This document shows positions 8,034 through 13,921 of a DNA stretch of 16,234 bases, piece by piece. The DNA lies in contig JBBKVK010000029.1 of NCBI GenBank assembly GCA_037968395.1, positions 1 to 16,234 of the forward strand, written 5' to 3'. The stretch comes from JADKBO01 sp037968395. GTDB lineage: Bacteria; Bacteroidota; Bacteroidia; Chitinophagales; Saprospiraceae. Numbering within the stretch: position 1 is the stretch's first letter; each line of letters begins with the position of its first letter. Under the pieces are notes generated by a model that saw nothing but the letters and a program-made list of their open reading frames with translations, was not told the origin of the DNA and did no database searches. A program made the translations under genes and the position numbers.

Positions 8034-8354
8034 TTATGACGCCAAAGCTGCCTTAATTTTTTCTTCTAAATTTGCTTTTGTAGTCGTTCCTACATGTTTA
8101 TCTACTACTTCACCATCTTTTAATATTAGGATAGTAGGGATAGATCTTACGCCATACTTTAATGAAATTTCAGGGTTAGTGTCCACATTTACTTTACCAA
8201 TCTTTGCTTTGCCTTCATATTCTGAAGATAATTCATCAACTATTGGTCCGATAAGTCTACATGGTCCACACCATTCTGCCCAAAAATCTACTACTGCTAC
8301 ACCACCAGCTAGTGCTGTATCATTAAAGTTTGTATCTGTAAATTCAAATGCCAT
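8034..8354 (-). CDS. trxA: Thioredoxin
   Basis: A canonical cytoplasmic thioredoxin of 106 residues, the normal family length, which reduces protein disulfides with electrons from thioredoxin reductase. The redox motif WCGPC is at residues 28-32 (Cys29, Cys32), preceded by VVDFWAEW with the buried Asp at D23. The cis-proline loop is SIPT with P73, and GEVVDKHVG near the end is the conserved last strand region. There is no signal peptide, so it acts in the cytoplasm. It lies downstream of the M23 peptidase gene on the same strand with a 113-base gap containing a weak promoter-like sequence, and it has a strong terminator of its own. Confidence 0.95.
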   Translation of the reverse strand: MAFEFTDTNFNDTALAGGVAVVDFWAEWCGPCRLIGPIVDELSSEYEGKAKIGKVNVDTNPEISLKYGVRSIPTILILKDGEVVDKHVGTTTKANLEEKIKAALAS

Positions 8355-8375
8355 TTTATATTGTTTATTGTATTA

Positions 8376-8404
8376 AAAATTTATAATCTGTCTTAGTAAC
8401 GCAA
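8376..8404 (-). promoter_or_regulatory. Weak promoter candidate for thioredoxin
   Basis: On the minus strand a TTG (8404-8402) is followed after 18 bases by TAAATTTT (8383-8376), which matches TAnnTTTG at all fixed positions but the last. It lies 21 bases before the start codon. Spacing is right for the Bacteroidota -33/-7 pair, but the -7 match is imperfect. Confidence 0.3.
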
Positions 8405-8467
8405 TCTATTTGATAAAAGTTGCAGATCTTAAAAGGATGATGAAATTTGTCATGTAAAGGACGATTT

Positions 8468-9763
8468 CTATACCTCTTTTTTGGACAAAGCCAATAACTC
8501 TGATTCTGTTTGAATCTTATCTAATTGCTCTTTGATCACTTGTCTTCTTTCAAAGAATAGTGGTAACTCTGCTTCAGGAAGTGGTTCTGATGGCTTGAAT
8601 ACTTCTCTTAAGTGATTGATTTGTTTGCCATTCTTCCAAAATCGGAAACATACATGTGGACCAGTAGCTAGCCCTGTCGCTCCTACATATCCTATGGTTT
8701 CGCCTTGTTTTACTTTTCTACCTGGTCTAATACCTGTAGCAAATCCTTGCATGTGTAGGTATTGAGTTTGGTATACTTTGTCGTGTCTTAACTTTACATA
8801 GTTACCGTTGTTTCGAGTACGGCTTGCTATCTCTACTACCCCATCTGCTACGGACCTAATGGGTGTACCATATGCAGCTGCATAGTCTGTACCGTAATGA
8901 GGGATTGTTCTTTTCTTAATGGGATGAAATCTTCTTAAACTATAACTAGACGATATTCTAGAGAACTTAACAGGTGATCGTAAGAATGAACTCTTGGCAG
9001 GTCTTCCTTCATAATCGTAATATCCTGAGAACTTTCCATTTTCGTAAAATACGGCATAATGTGATCCCAACTGATTTTTGTAATAAGCTCCTAGTAGTCT
9101 TCCTAAGCCCACTTCTTCATCGCCTATGTACTTTCGTTCATATACTAATTTGAATTCATCTCCTTTCTGAGTATGGTAAAAATCCACAGAGGTAGACAAT
9201 GCTTCTTCCATAAGATCAATAACTCCAGGATTCACATTTTGAGACATTAATGCATTCCAAAGAGAAGACTCTATCGTGCCAGTAGCTAGGTCTGTACAGG
9301 TGTAATATTCTCTTTCGTACATTTTTACATCAGTATCTCCTTCTAGATTATAAACTACATAATTCAAAGGGCCCGGCTCATAAACTAAGGCAGATGCCTG
9401 ACCACATTCATCTTTTTTAATGATATGGTATTTTCTATTAGGTCTAATGCTTCTTAAGCTATATATTTTTCTTGCTTTCTCAGCTAACTTGCTGATTGTG
9501 GTGTGATCTACCCCATGCTCATTGAGCAAGTTGCCCACGACGTCTCCATTTTGAATAATGCCTGACTCCATATAGTTTTGGCTCATATCAAAACCAAAAT
9601 GGTATTGGGGAGCTGATTTTTGGATAGAAAGTGGAGTATAGTTATTGGCAGATGCTACCGTCTCGATTTTATTATAGCCTACAATCAACACGATCGCTAG
9701 AGCACTGGACAACAATATGTCTAAAGGAAATCTCCTTTTATAAGTTTTTGGTTTTGATTGCAC
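8468..9763 (-). CDS. M23 family metallopeptidase, membrane-anchored
   Basis: A peptidoglycan DD-endopeptidase-like protein of 431 residues, expected to act in the periplasm. A basic N-terminus is followed by a signal anchor at about residues 14-28 (DILLSSALAIVLIVG). Residues ~67-115 form an OapA/LysM-like module (NGDVVGNLL through PNRKYHII). The catalytic M23 domain begins near SSSYSLRRFHP: zinc ligands H289 and D293 are in HYGTD, a catalytic His is H337 (YLHM), and the usual HxH motif is replaced by HVC (H370, C372). The position normally holding the third zinc ligand is thus Cys. The rest of the domain, including GYVGATGLATGPH, is intact. The start is a GTG at 9763: an in-frame TAG lies two codons upstream and the next ATG (near residue 59) would remove the anchor. 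It is transcribed divergently from folB. Confidence 0.9.
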   Translation of the reverse strand: MQSKPKTYKRRFPLDILLSSALAIVLIVGYNKIETVASANNYTPLSIQKSAPQYHFGFDMSQNYMESGIIQNGDVVGNLLNEHGVDHTTISKLAEKARKIYSLRSIRPNRKYHIIKKDECGQASALVYEPGPLNYVVYNLEGDTDVKMYEREYYTCTDLATGTIESSLWNALMSQNVNPGVIDLMEEALSTSVDFYHTQKGDEFKLVYERKYIGDEEVGLGRLLGAYYKNQLGSHYAVFYENGKFSGYYDYEGRPAKSSFLRSPVKFSRISSSYSLRRFHPIKKRTIPHYGTDYAAAYGTPIRSVADGVVEIASRTRNNGNYVKLRHDKVYQTQYLHMQGFATGIRPGRKVKQGETIGYVGATGLATGPHVCFRFWKNGKQINHLREVFKPSEPLPEAELPLFFERRQVIKEQLDKIQTESELLALSKKEV

Positions 9764-9808
9764 TTTATACTAATTGTTTTTGGTCAGGTAACTAATTGAT
9801 ATAAACAA

Positions 9809-9816
9809 CAAAAATA
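9809..9816 (-). promoter_or_regulatory. Bacteroidota -7 element for the M23 gene
   Basis: The minus strand reads TATTTTTG, an exact TAnnTTTG match, 45 bases upstream of the GTG start. No -33 TTTG at standard spacing is evident. Confidence 0.35.
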
Positions 9817-9978
9817 GGATTCCTTTTGAATTAATTGCATTTTATGGCAAATGAATTTAGTTTTTGCCAATTTTTTAACAAATAAGTAACATTCTCACAT
9901 GTTGTTTATTTGTAATATGTAATTAAACATAAAATAATCAATACACAACACTTCACTAGGTTTCTACAATTTTTTAAA

Positions 9979-9986
9979 TAAATTTG
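9979..9986 (+). promoter_or_regulatory. Bacteroidota -7 element for folB
   Basis: TAAATTTG fits TAnnTTTG exactly and ends 28 bases before the folB ATG at 10015, so the leader would be about 24 bases. A clear -33 TTTG is missing. The remaining DNA between the divergent M23 and folB genes shows nothing else beyond A/T-rich sequence. Confidence 0.45.
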
Positions 9987-10014
9987 TACTTTTTAGCATG
10001 AATTAAGATTTATA

Positions 10015-10365
10015 ATGAAGACAAAAGTAGCAATCAAAGGAGCTGAGTTTTTTGCATTTCACGGATTTTATAATGAAGAACAAAAAGCAGGCACAAATTT
10101 TATAATAGATGCAGAAGTAGAGCTCAAATCATTTGACAGTAATGATGATAATATTGGAGATACCGTAAACTATGAGCACCTGTACAATATCTGCCAACAA
10201 GAAATGGCAAAGACACAGAGACTACTAGAAACAGTGGTCTATAACATCATTTCAAAGTTTCAAAATGACTTGCCTAATGTCACCAGTGGTAAAGTGAGAA
10301 TGGAAAAAATAGGACCTCAATTGGGCGGAAAAGTGGATAAGGCTGTCGTCGAGATGATGTTTTAA
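10015..10365 (+). CDS. folB: Dihydroneopterin aldolase
   Basis: A cytoplasmic enzyme of 116 residues in folate synthesis, cleaving 7,8-dihydroneopterin to 6-hydroxymethyl-7,8-dihydropterin and glycolaldehyde. Family signatures are all present: FHGFYNEEQKAGTNF at residues 15-29 with the catalytic Glu at E22, TVNYEHLY around 50-57, LLETVVYNI at 70-78 containing the pterin-binding Glu (E72), and the catalytic Lys at K98 in MEKIGP. Length and residue numbering match characterised FolB enzymes. The start gives the standard N-terminus leading straight into strand 1. No other folate genes are adjacent. The lipoprotein gene starts 61 bases downstream on the same strand and may be co-transcribed. Confidence 0.95.
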   Translation: MKTKVAIKGAEFFAFHGFYNEEQKAGTNFIIDAEVELKSFDSNDDNIGDTVNYEHLYNICQQEMAKTQRLLETVVYNIISKFQNDLPNVTSGKVRMEKIGPQLGGKVDKAVVEMMF

Positions 10366-10426
10366 ATACCCACTTACACCAAAGGAGATCCGTATTGCAT
10401 CTTCATAGCATATAAAGTAAAATTTG

Positions 10427-11518
10427 ATGAGAAACTTCCTACTATTTCTAACCATACTCCTAACCATCATCTCTTGTAGCGATGAGATTAGGAGCAAATA
10501 TACTCCTAAGCCAGCAGCATTGGGCAAGCTTAATGACGTAGTAGTCATAGCTGATGATATCTTGTGGGATGGAGCAGCGGGTGACAACTTTAGGTATCTT
10601 TATGAGTCTGCATATCCCATCATGCCAAGGCCCGAGCCAATGTTTGATCTTAGACATTTTACACCAGAAGATCTATCCGCAGAACCATTAAGGCGAGAAC
10701 TAAGGACATACATCATACTCTCAGACCTCAATGACAAAGAGAGCAGCACGACAAAGATGGTAAGACGTGATCTTGGTGAAGAAAAATACAACAAAGCCAT
10801 TGCTGACACTACTTTCTTTAGCACTGCCGGATCTGACAAATGGGCAAGAGAACAATTGGTCTGTTACGTATTTGGATCGACCATTGATGGACTGAGTAGC
10901 GCCATCAAAAAAAGTTATCCAGCCATTGCCAAAAGGATCAATAAACATGACGAAAAGCAACTATCATCCAATGTATTTAATCTGCAAAAGGAAGATATCT
11001 CATTAAAAAACATTTTAAAAGAAAACTTTGGATTAGATATTAGAATCCCGGATGACTACAATAGTAGGGTCGATTTAGAGAATAATTTCGTATTCCTTAA
11101 GAAAGATATCAAAGATTACGCTCAATCAATTGCCATTCGAAAGTTTGCGTATAAAGATCAAACCCAGTTTACTAAAGAAAGTATCGTAGCCATGAGAAAT
11201 GACTACGGTAAGCGATACATCAGTGGCTCTGTACCCAATTCGTACATGGTGACCAATGACAGCGACCTACCAATCTATGAGTACGGCTACGACCTCAATG
11301 GATCGTACACTAAGGAGATTAGAGGCGTCTGGGAGTTGGTAGATGATTTCGTCGGTGGTCCATTTGTGACCTACCTCATCCATAACAAGTCTCGCAATGA
11401 GCTGATCTTCATCGATACCTACGTCTATGCACCAGGCAGAGAGAAGCGAGATTATGTCCAACAGTTAGAGTATATCGCTAAAACCTCTAAGGCGGTACCA
11501 GCTAAGTCTGATCAATAA
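10427..11518 (+). CDS. DUF4837 family lipoprotein
   Basis: A predicted lipoprotein of 363 residues. The ATG at 10427 is preferred over the TTG directly before it. The signal peptide MRNFLLFLTILLTIISC carries a lipobox with the acylated Cys at C17. Residues after the Cys are SDE, acidic in a way that resembles the lipoprotein surface-export signals described in Flavobacterium and Bacteroides, so outer-leaflet placement is possible. The mature part has LNDVVVIADDILWDG, YESAYPIMPRPEPMFDLRHF and, near the end, GPFVTYLIHNKSRNELIFIDTYVYAPG, the conserved regions I associate with DUF4837, a Bacteroidota family with no known biochemical role. It follows folB by 61 bases. A hairpin at 11551-11581 may end the transcript. 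Confidence 0.85.
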   Translation: MRNFLLFLTILLTIISCSDEIRSKYTPKPAALGKLNDVVVIADDILWDGAAGDNFRYLYESAYPIMPRPEPMFDLRHFTPEDLSAEPLRRELRTYIILSDLNDKESSTTKMVRRDLGEEKYNKAIADTTFFSTAGSDKWAREQLVCYVFGSTIDGLSSAIKKSYPAIAKRINKHDEKQLSSNVFNLQKEDISLKNILKENFGLDIRIPDDYNSRVDLENNFVFLKKDIKDYAQSIAIRKFAYKDQTQFTKESIVAMRNDYGKRYISGSVPNSYMVTNDSDLPIYEYGYDLNGSYTKEIRGVWELVDDFVGGPFVTYLIHNKSRNELIFIDTYVYAPGREKRDYVQQLEYIAKTSKAVPAKSDQ

Positions 11519-11550
11519 AGGAGACACCACCTAATAATTTTTTGAGTAAT

Positions 11551-11581
11551 AAAATAGTTGGTACACCATACTGACTATTTT
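11551..11581 (+). terminator. Probable terminator of folB-DUF4837 transcript
   Basis: The arms AAAATAGT (11551-11558) and ACTATTTT (11574-11581) are perfectly complementary with a 15-base loop that itself contains TGGT/ACCA. T-rich sequence follows (TTTTGTATTTTACTTT). It starts 33 bases after the lipoprotein stop. The stem is A/T-rich, so its strength is uncertain. Confidence 0.45.
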
Positions 11582-11595
11582 GTATTTTACTTTAT

Positions 11596-11615
11596 ATTTG
11601 TTTTGGTAAACAAAT
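11596..11615. repeat. Perfect 8-bp palindrome with 4-base loop
   Basis: ATTTGTTT and AAACAAAT are exact complements around the loop TGGT. It could be an RNA hairpin or a dimeric repressor site; nothing in the sequence decides between these. Confidence 0.4.
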
Positions 11616-11759
11616 TGATAACACTGTAGTCCGATGAGTTTATGCTTTTAAGGAAAATCATTATTTAATTAAAATTAGTATTTAAGTATTGGTAATGGTG
11701 GTTAAAAACAATTATCGTTTTTGGTGGTGTGCTTATTAATTTTGGTTAAGATTTGGACT

Positions 11760-11813
11760 TTGGAGTGTAAAACTTGGAAGTTACTTTAGGAAAGGTGGGT
11801 ATATAGGATATTA
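11760..11813 (+). repeat. Direct repeat copy A (~54 bp)
   Basis: Matches copy B at 12439-12491. The 25-bp core (11775-11799, TGGAAGTTACTTTAGG plus AAAGGTGGG) differs from copy B at one base, and 34 of 39 positions from the core onward are identical. It ends 29 bases before the start codon of the frameshifted gene at 11843. Confidence 0.8.
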
Positions 11814-11842
11814 CAGATAACTTAAAAGATCAAAATTGTGCG

Positions 11843-12203
11843 ATGAAAAAATTTTGTGGAATATTTCAAAACAATAGAGGGGATCAACTAATAATCACTG
11901 AAGTATCTCCAGAAGAGGCAGTTTGTGATTTTATATCTGGGACAACAAACGAACCAATCAAAAGACCCTATTTTGAAAATAAACTTTCAGTAAAAATGAA
12001 GGTAGAGTATGATTACTATAAATCAAGTATCGAAATAGATTTAGGAGGTAAATTGAGAATGTGCTTGGATGATTTAGAATATCCTCCTTCTTATAGCACA
12101 AATTTTGTCAGGTGGGATTTCAAGACCCGTTGGAATCGAGTTTGACCATCTAGAAGGTTATACTTCTCTATTTGGATTAGAACCATTTAAAAGAATTAAT
12201 TGA
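11843..12203 (+). pseudogene. Small hypothetical gene with apparent +1 frameshift
   Basis: From the ATG at 11843 the frame runs 100 codons to a TGA at 12143. Its last dozen residues (RWDFKTRWNRV) look out of character, while the +1 frame, open from 12078 to a TGA at 12201, reads GISRPVGIEFDHLEGYTSLF and further plausible residues. Joining the frames near 12104-12113 gives a coherent protein of about 119 residues, rich in acidic residues and without membrane segments. I do not recognise the family. The disruption may be an inactivating insertion, an assembly error, or less likely a recoding site: I see no slippery heptamer. The gene sits between two copies of a direct repeat, consistent with a cassette-like unit. 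An immunity or antitoxin role is possible from size and setting but unsupported by any motif. Confidence 0.5.
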
Positions 12204-12254
12204 ACTATAAGTGCAAAATTATTATTTTTATATAGAAACAAGTGTATTTGATAA

Positions 12255-12344
12255 ATGCCCATTTATGAAAATTTAAATGAATGGATTTTGGACTATAACC
12301 GAAAAGAAATTGATGAAATGTTTAAAAAAGAGAAAACCACATAG
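12255..12344 (+). pseudogene. Short ORF, possibly a broken gene
   Basis: An ATG-started frame of 29 codons reads MPIYENLNEWILDYN then RKEIDEMF before a TAG. The same frame continues after the TAG for about two dozen further codons (NIERYGIILNKRSLS). The first part has the look of a real helical N-terminus, so this could be a gene cut short by a nonsense mutation, or a chance ORF. No family is recognised. Confidence 0.25.
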
Positions 12345-12438
12345 AACATTGAGCGATATGGAATCATCCTTAATAAACGCTCACTTTCTATGATAATTAA
12401 GTATTTTTATTGCTGATTTTAAAATAGACGAACCGATC

Positions 12439-12491
12439 TTGGAGTAAAATGGTGGAAGTTACTATAGGAAAGGTGGGATTTTAGGATGTTA
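12439..12491 (+). repeat. Direct repeat copy B (~53 bp)
   Basis: Second copy of the repeat at 11760-11813, with its core at 12453-12477. It is 678 bp downstream of copy A in the same orientation and lies 77 bases before the toxin start codon, just upstream of the toxin's -7 element. Confidence 0.8.
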
Positions 12492-12539
12492 TCTCTCAGC
12501 AAGAAAAAAATAAACATTCCCAATAAGGAAACTATTTTG

Positions 12540-12547
12540 TATATTTG
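12540..12547 (+). promoter_or_regulatory. Bacteroidota -7 element for the toxin-antitoxin operon
   Basis: TATATTTG is an exact TAnnTTTG match 21 bases before the toxin ATG at 12569. Autorepression by the antitoxin would be expected to act here, but I see no convincing operator palindrome. Confidence 0.45.
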
Positions 12548-12568
12548 TACTGTTAATGGGTCAAATAC

Positions 12569-12895
12569 ATGAGTAAGAATTTCGAAGTATTATTATCAGA
12601 TGAAGCAAAGTTGTTTATAAGGTCTTTGGATATCAAACTACAAAAGAAAGTAGCTTATAATATTCAAAAATCGAGAGAAGTCAACGATACCAAAATACTA
12701 AAAAAACTTACAGATGAAATTTGGGAATTTAGAACAAGATATGACAAGCAACAAATAAGACTTCTTGCATTTTGGGATCCAAATTTAAAATCTTTGGTAG
12801 TATGTTCTCATGGATTTGTAAAGAAGACACAAAAAACGCCCAAATCAGAAATTGAGAAGGCTTTGGAATTTAGAAAAAAGTACCTAAATCTATAA
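12569..12895 (+). CDS. higB: RelE/HigB-type toxin (Gp49-like family)
   Basis: A small basic protein of 108 residues of the phage Gp49-like / HigB branch of the RelE-ParE superfamily; members are typically ribosome-dependent mRNA interferases. Diagnostic stretches are ELWEFR-like WEFRTRYDKQQIRLLAFW at residues 52-69 and the C-terminal HGFVKKTQKTPKSEIEKA at 81-98, the hallmark of PF05973. Charged residues expected for mRNA contact (R55, R57, R64, K85, K86) are present. The toxin gene precedes the antitoxin gene, the reverse of most type II pairs and normal for higBA; only three bases separate the genes. The protein looks full-length and undamaged. The symbol is by family and gene order. Confidence 0.85.
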   Translation: MSKNFEVLLSDEAKLFIRSLDIKLQKKVAYNIQKSREVNDTKILKKLTDEIWEFRTRYDKQQIRLLAFWDPNLKSLVVCSHGFVKKTQKTPKSEIEKALEFRKKYLNL

Positions 12896-12898
12896 AAT

Positions 12899-13210
12899 AT
12901 GAAACTTACTTCAATAGATGATTTAACTGATGAGATCATTGGTAAAAAAGGAACAGCTGAACGAGATATATTTGAATATGATCTTCGTATGGATGTTATA
13001 GGAACAATGATTAAAGATGCGAGAATTAAACAAAACATGACTCAAGGTGATCTGGGAGAACTTTTGGGTGTTCAGAAAGCTCAAATATCTAAACTGGAAA
13101 ACAACACAAAGGACTTCAGAATAGGAACAATTCTTAGAGCATTGGAAGCACTAGGGGCAAAAGTAAAGATGTCAGTTGAACTTGAAAAGAAAGAGCTAAT
13201 CGTGGCTTAA
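12899..13210 (+). CDS. higA: HigA-type antitoxin, XRE-family HTH
   Basis: A protein of 103 residues that should neutralise the preceding toxin and repress the operon. An N-terminal extension of ~35 residues (LTSIDDLTDEIIGKKGTAERD) precedes an XRE helix-turn-helix at about residues 37-70: IKDARIKQNMTQGDLGELLG with recognition helix QKAQISKLENN. The tail ILRALEALGAKVKMSVE is the usual ending of HigA-like antitoxins paired with Gp49-like toxins. It follows the toxin by three bases, so the two are translated from one message. Confidence 0.88.
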   Translation: MKLTSIDDLTDEIIGKKGTAERDIFEYDLRMDVIGTMIKDARIKQNMTQGDLGELLGVQKAQISKLENNTKDFRIGTILRALEALGAKVKMSVELEKKELIVA

Positions 13211-13232
13211 AAAGAGCCGAAAAGATAATACT

Positions 13233-13274
13233 GCATATCAGATCAGCTTTCCTTCGGTAAGCCGCTCGATATGC
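13233..13274. repeat. Long imperfect palindrome (REP-like or RNA hairpin)
   Basis: Outer arms GCATATC (13233-13239) and GATATGC (13268-13274) pair over 7 bp. Inside, GCTT/AAGC (13246-13249 and 13259-13262) and CC/GG pair around a TTC loop with one T-T mismatch, giving a two-tier hairpin. It begins 23 bases after the antitoxin stop and ends directly at the TTG used as the next start. It is more G/C-rich than its surroundings. It lacks a T run, so a simple terminator is unlikely. Confidence 0.55.
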
Positions 13275-13814
13275 TTGAGACGTTCAAATTTCAAGGCAGA
13301 TAATAGCAACAATTGCTTAGACTATAACAATAACAAATTGACTTCAACCAAGGCTGATAAAGTACAGGGGTCTAATCAAGATACACTGTTTTATGAATTA
13401 TCTCGAAAAGTATTGAAGGGGTTTGAAGGGAGGAAAACAGAAGAGTCTCAATCAATAACACAACAACTAGAAAAAATGATTCCGTTTTATAAAGATAATT
13501 GGAATTATGGAAATGCCAAACATAGAGTGAACATAGCAAAAGGCAGAATAGCATTACAAAAAAGTGACTTGGAAGAAGCAAAAAGATGTCTTTTAGAGGC
13601 AGGAAAAAGCAAAGGCTCACCTCAACTGAATTCATTTGGCCCAAATATGACATTGGTTAAAGAATTACTGCTTGCTAACGAACCACAAGTAGTAGTGGAA
13701 TATTTGAAATTGACTAAGAACTTCTGGGAAATGGATCGAGGTAAAATAGATGATTGGATTATAACAATAGAAAAAGGTCGTATACCAGATTTTGGTACTA
13801 TTATGATATGCTAA
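13275..13814 (+). CDS. TPR-like helical protein, 5' end uncertain
   Basis: The longest reading is 179 residues from a TTG. From about residue 36 the protein is alpha-helical and TPR-like: NIAKGRIALQKSDLEEAKRC is a typical helix pair, followed by SPQLNSFGPNMTLVKELL and VVEYLKLTKNFWE, ending with GRIPDFG. I recall this C-terminal pattern (GSP.LNSFGPN...FW...DFG) from uncharacterised bacterial proteins, but know no function. The first ~35 residues (ADNSNNCLDYNNNK) are low-complexity and unlike a normal N-terminus. The frame stays open upstream to 13200 without ATG or GTG. The first ATG is at residue 68 (13476), which would discard plausible coding sequence. The palindrome at 13233-13274 abuts the putative start, so the 5' end may have been lost by insertion or recombination. 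Confidence 0.5.
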   Translation: MRRSNFKADNSNNCLDYNNNKLTSTKADKVQGSNQDTLFYELSRKVLKGFEGRKTEESQSITQQLEKMIPFYKDNWNYGNAKHRVNIAKGRIALQKSDLEEAKRCLLEAGKSKGSPQLNSFGPNMTLVKELLLANEPQVVVEYLKLTKNFWEMDRGKIDDWIITIEKGRIPDFGTIMIC

Positions 13815-13921
13815 AAACTTCTATCACTAAAAATGAATAATTATTACAAAGTACACTATTTGTAGACTCAGTCAGTGGTACTAACACCTCTAAAAGTTAA
13901 ATAACAGTATAAACAAAAACC

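Larger units (their letters stand above)
11519..11842. other. Gene-free region with palindromes and repeat copy A
   Basis: No gene is seen in these 324 bases. They hold a terminator-like hairpin (11551-11581), a perfect 8-bp-stem palindrome (11596-11615), a smaller hairpin with arms AAAAAC/GTTTTT (11704-11722) flanked on both sides by GGTGGT (11697-11702 and 11723-11728), and the first copy of the ~54-bp direct repeat (11760-11813). Confidence 0.5.
12204..12568. other. Region between small gene and toxin, with broken ORF and repeat copy B
   Basis: Beyond the short ORF at 12255-12344, repeat copy B (12439-12491) and the toxin promoter (12540-12547), nothing else could be supported in these 365 bases. 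The sequence is very AT-rich and looks like degraded accessory DNA. Confidence 0.4.

Noticed and set aside
10381..10390. AAAGGAGATC resembling a Shine-Dalgarno sequence before the DUF4837 gene
   Set aside because: It is about 40 bases from the start codon and no usable start lies at proper spacing.
11593..11600. TATATTTG promoter match with no gene close behind
   Set aside because: It lies inside a hairpin and the nearest credible gene starts about 240 bases later; such matches are expected by chance in AT-rich DNA.
11697..11728. Possible integron attC-like site (GGTGGT repeats around a hairpin)
   Set aside because: No GTTRRRY-type core pair in the needed arrangement and no integrase gene in the window.
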